This document shows positions 59,626-64,000 of a stretch of 64,000 nucleotides of DNA, in pieces. A program made the translations under genes and the position numbers. The number at the start of each line of letters is the position of its first letter. The stretch's first letter is position 1. The stretch is from Catellatospora sp. TT07R-123 (GTDB taxonomy: Bacteria; Actinomycetota; Actinomycetes; Mycobacteriales; Micromonosporaceae). The notes below the pieces were generated by a model. It had not been told where the DNA came from. It made no database searches and saw nothing but the letters and a program-made list of their open reading frames with translations. Where the stretch lies: NCBI RefSeq assembly GCF_018327705.1, contig NZ_BNEM01000002.1:2294001-2358000 (forward strand), read 5' to 3'.

Positions 59626-62415
59626 GTGGAGTTCCTGGTGCTGGGGCCCGTGGCGGCCGTCGCGGCGAGCGGACCCGTCTACCTGCCCACCGGCCACAAA
59701 GCACGGTTGGTGCTCGCGGTGCTGCTCGCCCGGTTCGGCCAGGCGGTCTCCATGGACACCCTCACCGAGGCGCTGTGGGACGACGGCGCACCGGTCTCGG
59801 CCCGGCGCAACATCCACCAGTACGTCAGCCAGCTCCGCGGGGTCGTGGGCGCCGACCGCATCCTGACCGCCGCCGACGGGTACGCGATGCGCGGCGGCGA
59901 ATCCGTGGACGCCGACCGGTTCCTGGAGCTGAGCGAGCGCGCGGCCGCCGCGCTGGGTGACGAGGACGTCGACACCGCCGCGCAGGCGTTCCGGGCGGCG
60001 CTGCACCTGTGGCGGGGGCCCGCGTACGCGGAGTTCGCCGACTGCCCGGTGGTCGCCGTCGAGGCGCAGCGCCTGGACCAGCTCCGCTTCACCGCGTACG
60101 AGGGCTGGGCCGACGCGGAGCTGGCGCTGGGCCGGCACGGCCAGATCACCGCGAAGCTGGAGTCGCTCGTCGTCGAGCAGCCGTTCCGGGAGCACCTGCG
60201 CGGGCTGCTGATGCTGGCCCTGTACCGCAGCGGGCGGCAGGCCGAGGCGCTGGAGGTGTTCCGGGACACGCGCACGCTGCTGCGGCGGGAACTGGGCCTG
60301 GACCCGGGCCCGGCGCTGCGGCGGCTGCACGAGGCGATGCTCCAGGCCGACGAGCGGCTGAGCCGGCCCGGCCGCTACGACTTCGCCGCCGAGGAGCCGC
60401 CGCCGGCCTCCGGCGCGCCGGTGCCGCGGCAGCTGCCCGGCGACGTCGCCGGGTTCACCGGCCGCGACGACGACCTGGCGGTGCTCGACCGGACGCTGGA
60501 GTCGGCGGGTTCGCGGCTGGCGGTGGTCACCGGCGGGGCGGGCATCGGCAAGACGTCGCTGGCCGTGCACTGGGCGCACCGGGTGGCCCACGACTTCCCC
60601 GACGGCCAGCTGTTCCTGAACCTGTGCGGGTTCGGGGCGGCCGGGCCCGCGATGCCGACCAGCCAGGCCATGCGGGGGCTGCTGGACGCGCTCGGCGTGC
60701 CGTCGGCGCGCATCCCCGGCGACCTGGCCGAGCAGGCCGCGCTCTACCGCAGCCTGCTGGCCGACCGGCGGGTGCTGGTGGTGCTGGACAACGCCCGCGA
60801 CGCCGACCAGATCCGGCCGCTGCTGCCGGGCGCCCGGGGCAGCGCGGTGGTGGTCACCAGCCGCAACCAGCTCGCGGGGCTGGTCGCCACCGAGGGCGCG
60901 GTGCCGCTGACGCTGGCGCTGTTCACGCCCGCCGAGGCACGGCGGCTGATGACGGCGCGCCTCGGCGGGCCCGCGCTGGCGCAGGCCGGCGAGGTGATCG
61001 ACGACGTGATCGGGCACTGCGGCGGGCTGCCGCTGGCGCTGGCGATCGTGGCCGCGCGGGCCGCCACCAACCCGGCGCTGCCGCTGTCGGCGCTGGCCAC
61101 CGAGCTGACCGAGGGACGGGCCGGGCTCGACGCGTTCAGCGGCGACGACAGCGCCACGGATCTGCGGGCGGTGTTCTCGTGGTCGTACCACCGGCTGAGC
61201 GACGACGGCGCGCGGATGTTCCGGCTGCTCGGCCTGCATCCGGGTCCGGACATCTCGCTGGCGGCGGCGGCCGGGACCGCCGGGGTCGCCGCGCGGCAGG
61301 CGCGGGCGCTGCTGAGCGAGCTGACCCGGGCGCACCTGGCGATCGAGCACGCGCCGGGGCGGTTCCTGCTGCACGACCTGATGCGGGCGTACGCGGCGGA
61401 GCTGGTCGCCGAGCACGACCCGGCGGCCGACCGGCGGACCGCGCTGCGCCGCTGCTACGACCACTACCTGCACACGGCGTACGCCGCGACGATGATGCTC
61501 TACCCGCACCGGCACCCGGTCGCGGTCCTGCCCGCCACCGACGGCGTGACCCCGCAGGAGCACGCCGACCGCGACCAGGCGCTGGCCTGGTTCACCGTCG
61601 AGCACGCGGTGCTGCTGGCCGTCATCGGCCAGGCGTACGACGCGGGCTTCGACACCCACACCTGGCAGCTGGCCTGGACGCTGATCACGTACTTCGACCG
61701 GCAGGGGCACTGGCTGGACCAGGCGTCGACCCAGCGCACGGCGCTGGACGCGGCGCTGCGCAGCGGCGACGTGACCGGGCAGGCGCACGTGCACCACGGG
61801 CTGGGCGTGTCCAGCACCTGGCTGGGCCGCTACGAGCAGGCGCAGGAGCACCACGACCGGGCCCTGGAGCTGTTCGGCCGCCAGTATGCCCTGACCAGCC
61901 AGGCCAACACCCTGCTGGCGCTGACCTGGCTGCACGAGTTGCAGCGGTCCTACCCCTCGGCGCTGGCGTACGCCGAGCGCGCGTACGAGCTGCACCGGGT
62001 CACCGGCCACGTCTCGGGGCAGGCCAAGGCGCTGAACACGGTCGGCTGGTTCCAGACCCTGCTGGGCGACCACAAGGCGGCGATCGCGACCTGCGAGCAG
62101 GCGCTGGGCCTGCACGAGGAGGTGGGCGACCGCACCGGGATGGCCGAGACCTGGAACAGCCTCGGGTACGCCTACCACAAGCTGGGCGACTACGGCCGGG
62201 CGTTCGACTGCTACCGGCAGTCGGTGGAGCTGTTCCGGCTGACCCCCGACCGCTACTACGAGGGGTTCGTCCTGGACCACCTCGCCGACACGTACCAGGT
62301 GCTGGGCAGTGTGGACGAGGCGCGGCGGACCTGGCAGGACGTGCTGGAGATCTTCGAGGACCTCGGGCACGCCGACGCCGAGCGCATCCGCGCCAAGCTC
62401 AAACAGGCGCCGTGA
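59626..62415 (+). CDS. AfsR/SARP-type regulator (winged helix-BTAD-NB-ARC-TPR)
   Basis: 929 residues. An OmpR-like winged helix (about 1-95: EFLVLGPVAAV at start, ARRNIHQYVSQLRGVVG recognition helix) and BTAD domain (about 98-245: FREHLRGLLMLALYRSGRQAEALEVFRDTRTLLRRELGLDPGPALR in segments) form the SARP unit. The NB-ARC ATPase (about 265-560) has GGAGIGKTS with K309 and GLPLALAI; TPR repeats fill about 720-910. SARPs activate secondary-metabolite genes by binding direct repeats near the -35 of targets. No obvious biosynthetic cluster is adjacent. Confidence 0.93.
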   Translation: MEFLVLGPVAAVAASGPVYLPTGHKARLVLAVLLARFGQAVSMDTLTEALWDDGAPVSARRNIHQYVSQLRGVVGADRILTAADGYAMRGGESVDADRFLELSERAAAALGDEDVDTAAQAFRAALHLWRGPAYAEFADCPVVAVEAQRLDQLRFTAYEGWADAELALGRHGQITAKLESLVVEQPFREHLRGLLMLALYRSGRQAEALEVFRDTRTLLRRELGLDPGPALRRLHEAMLQADERLSRPGRYDFAAEEPPPASGAPVPRQLPGDVAGFTGRDDDLAVLDRTLESAGSRLAVVTGGAGIGKTSLAVHWAHRVAHDFPDGQLFLNLCGFGAAGPAMPTSQAMRGLLDALGVPSARIPGDLAEQAALYRSLLADRRVLVVLDNARDADQIRPLLPGARGSAVVVTSRNQLAGLVATEGAVPLTLALFTPAEARRLMTARLGGPALAQAGEVIDDVIGHCGGLPLALAIVAARAATNPALPLSALATELTEGRAGLDAFSGDDSATDLRAVFSWSYHRLSDDGARMFRLLGLHPGPDISLAAAAGTAGVAARQARALLSELTRAHLAIEHAPGRFLLHDLMRAYAAELVAEHDPAADRRTALRRCYDHYLHTAYAATMMLYPHRHPVAVLPATDGVTPQEHADRDQALAWFTVEHAVLLAVIGQAYDAGFDTHTWQLAWTLITYFDRQGHWLDQASTQRTALDAALRSGDVTGQAHVHHGLGVSSTWLGRYEQAQEHHDRALELFGRQYALTSQANTLLALTWLHELQRSYPSALAYAERAYELHRVTGHVSGQAKALNTVGWFQTLLGDHKAAIATCEQALGLHEEVGDRTGMAETWNSLGYAYHKLGDYGRAFDCYRQSVELFRLTPDRYYEGFVLDHLADTYQVLGSVDEARRTWQDVLEIFEDLGHADAERIRAKLKQAP

Positions 62416-63100
62416 CGGCGGGGCCGGGCCAGTCGGCGCGCAGCAGGCGCGGGGCGGCGAAGTCGCGGTTGTCGACGACGAGCTGGGCCCGGCGCGCGGG
62501 CTGGACCTCGTCGAGGTAGCGGCGCTCGCCGGGCACGTACCGGGTGCGGTAGCGGTGGGCGGCGGCCTCGGCCGAGCCCATCCACACCTGGTCGCGGGCG
62601 GTGCCCCGGCGCTGCACGTCGTCGAGGCCGATGTCGAGGAAGATCCGCAGGTCCCAGTACGGGTCGAGTTCGGGCCGCTGTAGGAAGCCGCCGTCGGCCA
62701 GCAGCACGGCGTCGGCCGCGGCGGTGTGTTCGGGACCGTCGACGTGCTCGGTTCCGGCTGGGTGCATGATCGCGTCGCGGTAGCGGCGGTGGCCGCCGGG
62801 GCCGAGCGGCACGAGCAGCAGGTCCCGGATCGCGCCGTAGTCCCAGGTGTCGAGGTAGTAGCTCTCCGGGGAATCGACGGGGTACGCCGTACGCAGGTGC
62901 ACCGGCTTCTTGAACCAGTCGACGCCGACGCGCACGACCTCCCGGTCGGTGCGCGCCCGCACCGCTGCGGCCAGCTCGTCGGTGAACGTGGTCTTGCCCG
63001 CCGCCGAGCAGCCGTCGACGGCGACGCGCACCGGGTGCGGCCGGTCGATCGCGACGATGCCCGCGGCCACCTCGGCCAGCAGCGCGGTACGCGGGTCCAT
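62399..63100 (-). CDS. Uridine-kinase-like P-loop kinase
   Basis: 233 residues. P-loop VDGCSAAGKTTFTDEL (about 28-43) and VGVDWFKKPVHLR then SYYLDTWDYGAIRDLL resemble the uridine/phosphoribulokinase family, which phosphorylates nucleosides or other small molecules. Its stop overlaps the end of the convergent SARP gene by 17 bases. Located 11 bases after a TetR regulator that is probably its operon partner. Confidence 0.85.
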   Translation of the reverse strand: MDPRTALLAEVAAGIVAIDRPHPVRVAVDGCSAAGKTTFTDELAAAVRARTDREVVRVGVDWFKKPVHLRTAYPVDSPESYYLDTWDYGAIRDLLLVPLGPGGHRRYRDAIMHPAGTEHVDGPEHTAAADAVLLADGGFLQRPELDPYWDLRIFLDIGLDDVQRRGTARDQVWMGSAEAAAHRYRTRYVPGERRYLDEVQPARRAQLVVDNRDFAAPRLLRADWPGPAVTAPV

Positions 63101-63111
63101 GGTCGCTCCGG

Positions 63112-63657
63112 TCAGTGTTCGAGCAGGCGCCGCAGCACGGGCCGGGCGGCGGCGACGGCGTCGGGGCGGGTGTGTTCGGGCAGCGCCCCGGCCAGCCACA
63201 GGCTGGCGAAGCCGTGGGCGATGGACCAGCCCGCCAGCGCGGTGGTGTCGGCGTCGGCCCGGCCGGGGGCGGCGGCGCGGGCGCCTTCGCGCAGCACCCG
63301 GCCGGCCCGCTCGCGGGCCTCGGCGACGGCCTCGTCGTCGGCGCGGTACAGCGTGGGCTGGAACATGACGGTGAAGTGGGCGGGGTGCTCGGTGGCGAAG
63401 CGCACGTAGGCCAGGCCCGCCTCCAGGAAGCCCGGATCGGCCGCGCCCAGGGTGTCGGCGAGCAGGTCGTAGCCCTCGGCCGCCAGGGCGGTGAGCAGGC
63501 CGGTGCGGTCGCCGAAGTGGTGGGCGGGCGCGGCGTGCGAGACGCCGGCGCGGCGGGCCAGTTCGCGCAGGCTCCAGCCGTCGGGGCCGGACTCGGCGAT
63601 GGCGTCGACGGCGGCGGCCAGGATGGTCCGGCGCAGGTCTCCGTGGTGGTACGCCAT
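63112..63657 (-). CDS. TetR-family transcriptional regulator
   Basis: 181 residues. N-terminal helix-turn-helix AVDAIAESGPDGWSLRELARRAGVSHAAPAHHFGDRTGLLTAL (about 15-57, in segments) and a C-terminal ligand-binding/dimerisation domain with FATEHPAHFTVMFQPTLY, close to the TetR_C_33/WHG type. ATG 63657 is preferred over a GTG/ATG six codons upstream. An operator-like palindrome lies 20 bases upstream. Confidence 0.9.
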   Translation of the reverse strand: MAYHHGDLRRTILAAAVDAIAESGPDGWSLRELARRAGVSHAAPAHHFGDRTGLLTALAAEGYDLLADTLGAADPGFLEAGLAYVRFATEHPAHFTVMFQPTLYRADDEAVAEARERAGRVLREGARAAAPGRADADTTALAGWSIAHGFASLWLAGALPEHTRPDAVAAARPVLRRLLEH

Positions 63658-63676
63658 GGCGCCCGCCCCCTTCACG

Positions 63677-63699
63677 CTATCTTTCCATTGACAAGATAG
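63677..63699. promoter_or_regulatory. TetR operator
   Basis: CTATCTT-N9-AAGATAG, a perfect 7-bp inverted repeat in an otherwise GC-rich context, just upstream of the TetR gene; presumably its autoregulatory site. Confidence 0.7.
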
Positions 63700-63713
63700 C
63701 AGGGGGCGGGCGG

Positions 63714-64000
63714 TCAGGCCGGCACGTTGCCCTCGGCGGCGGGCTTGCGCTGGCGCCCGACCGGCTGCCGCGGCTCCGCCTCGCGCGGCTCGGCGTCGGC
63801 CCGCGCGTCGAGCTCGGTGCCCGGGTCGTCCTGGGCCAGCGCGTCAAGCTGGCTGTTCATGAACCGGCGCAGGCGCGCCCGGTACTCCCGGTCGAACTGC
63901 TGGAGCGCGTCGATCCGCTCGTTGAGCGCGTCGCGCTTGGCCTCCAGGCTGCCGACGACGTCCTCGTACTGCTGCAGGGCGTCGCGCTCCAGTTCGTCGG
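63714..64000 (-). CDS. DivIVA-like coiled-coil protein, C-terminal fragment
   Basis: The last 94 residues of a gene cut by the right edge. A coiled coil with ALQQYEDVVGSLEAKRDALN and IDALQQFDREYRARLRRFMNSQLDAL, the latter typical of the C-terminal part of actinobacterial DivIVA-family proteins, is followed by an acidic/basic disordered tail ending GNVPA. It likely acts at the cell pole or septum. Confidence 0.78.
   Translation of the reverse strand, partial: DELERDALQQYEDVVGSLEAKRDALNERIDALQQFDREYRARLRRFMNSQLDALAQDDPGTELDARADAEPREAEPRQPVGRQRKPAAEGNVPA

Noticed and set aside
59521-62370. 949-codon minus-strand frame opposite the SARP gene
   Set aside because: GC-bias shadow with no domains; SARP domains are complete on the plus strand.

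Overview
The window is high-GC DNA from a filamentous actinomycete, most likely a member of the Micromonosporaceae (inference). Supporting signs are codon use with G/C in nearly every third position, many GTG/TTG starts, a conservon (cvnABCD), a two-domain geosmin synthase, a secreted GH10 xylanase with a CBM2, a SARP regulator and DivIVA-type coiled-coil proteins. No rRNA, tRNA, CRISPR array, IS element or prophage was seen. Coding density is about 90%, and genes are often coupled by 1-4 base ATGA, GTGA or TGATG overlaps.

Layout. 1-8.3 kb: MaoC-type hydratase (cut by the window edge), modular xylanase under a CebR-like operator, pentapeptide-repeat protein, MFS exporter, lipoprotein, CadD-like transporter and secreted M28 peptidase. 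8.3-12.2 kb: conservon cvnA-B-C-D. 12.3-21.6 kb: M20 amidohydrolase, GNATs, MFS pump with a SoxR-like box, KhtTU-like K+/H+ antiporter pair, LysM/M15-type hydrolase, AraC regulator divergent from a GH29 fucosidase. 21.7-25.3 kb: geosmin synthase and an asparaginase-fold protein lacking part of the catalytic triad. 25.3-30.2 kb: a tightly coupled three-gene operon encoding a Vsr/DUF559-like nuclease, a two-winged-helix protein and a 1045-residue protein with an AAA module and a HerA/FtsK-like module. This is the best candidate here for an undescribed system, plausibly anti-phage defence. 30.3-35.4 kb: two PLP decarboxylases with an APC permease and an unknown protein. 35.8-46.4 kb: H1-like DNA-binding protein, XRE regulator, NRDE protein, paired dynamin-like GTPases, ECF sigma factor with a membrane partner, a secreted tandem beta/gamma-crystallin-like protein and a MarR pair.

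46.4-53.7 kb is a divergent carotenoid locus: crtE-crtI on the minus strand and crtB-crtYc-crtYd-acyltransferase-GT2-P450 on the plus strand. The tailoring genes suggest a hydroxylated, glycosylated and acylated cyclic carotenoid. 53.9-64 kb holds an MFS transporter, two proteins of unknown function, a DivIVA/FilP-like coiled-coil protein, an AfsR-type SARP, a uridine-kinase-like protein, a TetR regulator and the end of a second DivIVA-like gene.

Three families of dispersed intergenic palindromes recur: a 64-bp element (four copies), a ~79-bp element (two copies plus a fragment) and a ~50-bp element (two copies). One copy forms the 3' end of crtYc and another forms the last codons of a decarboxylase gene.
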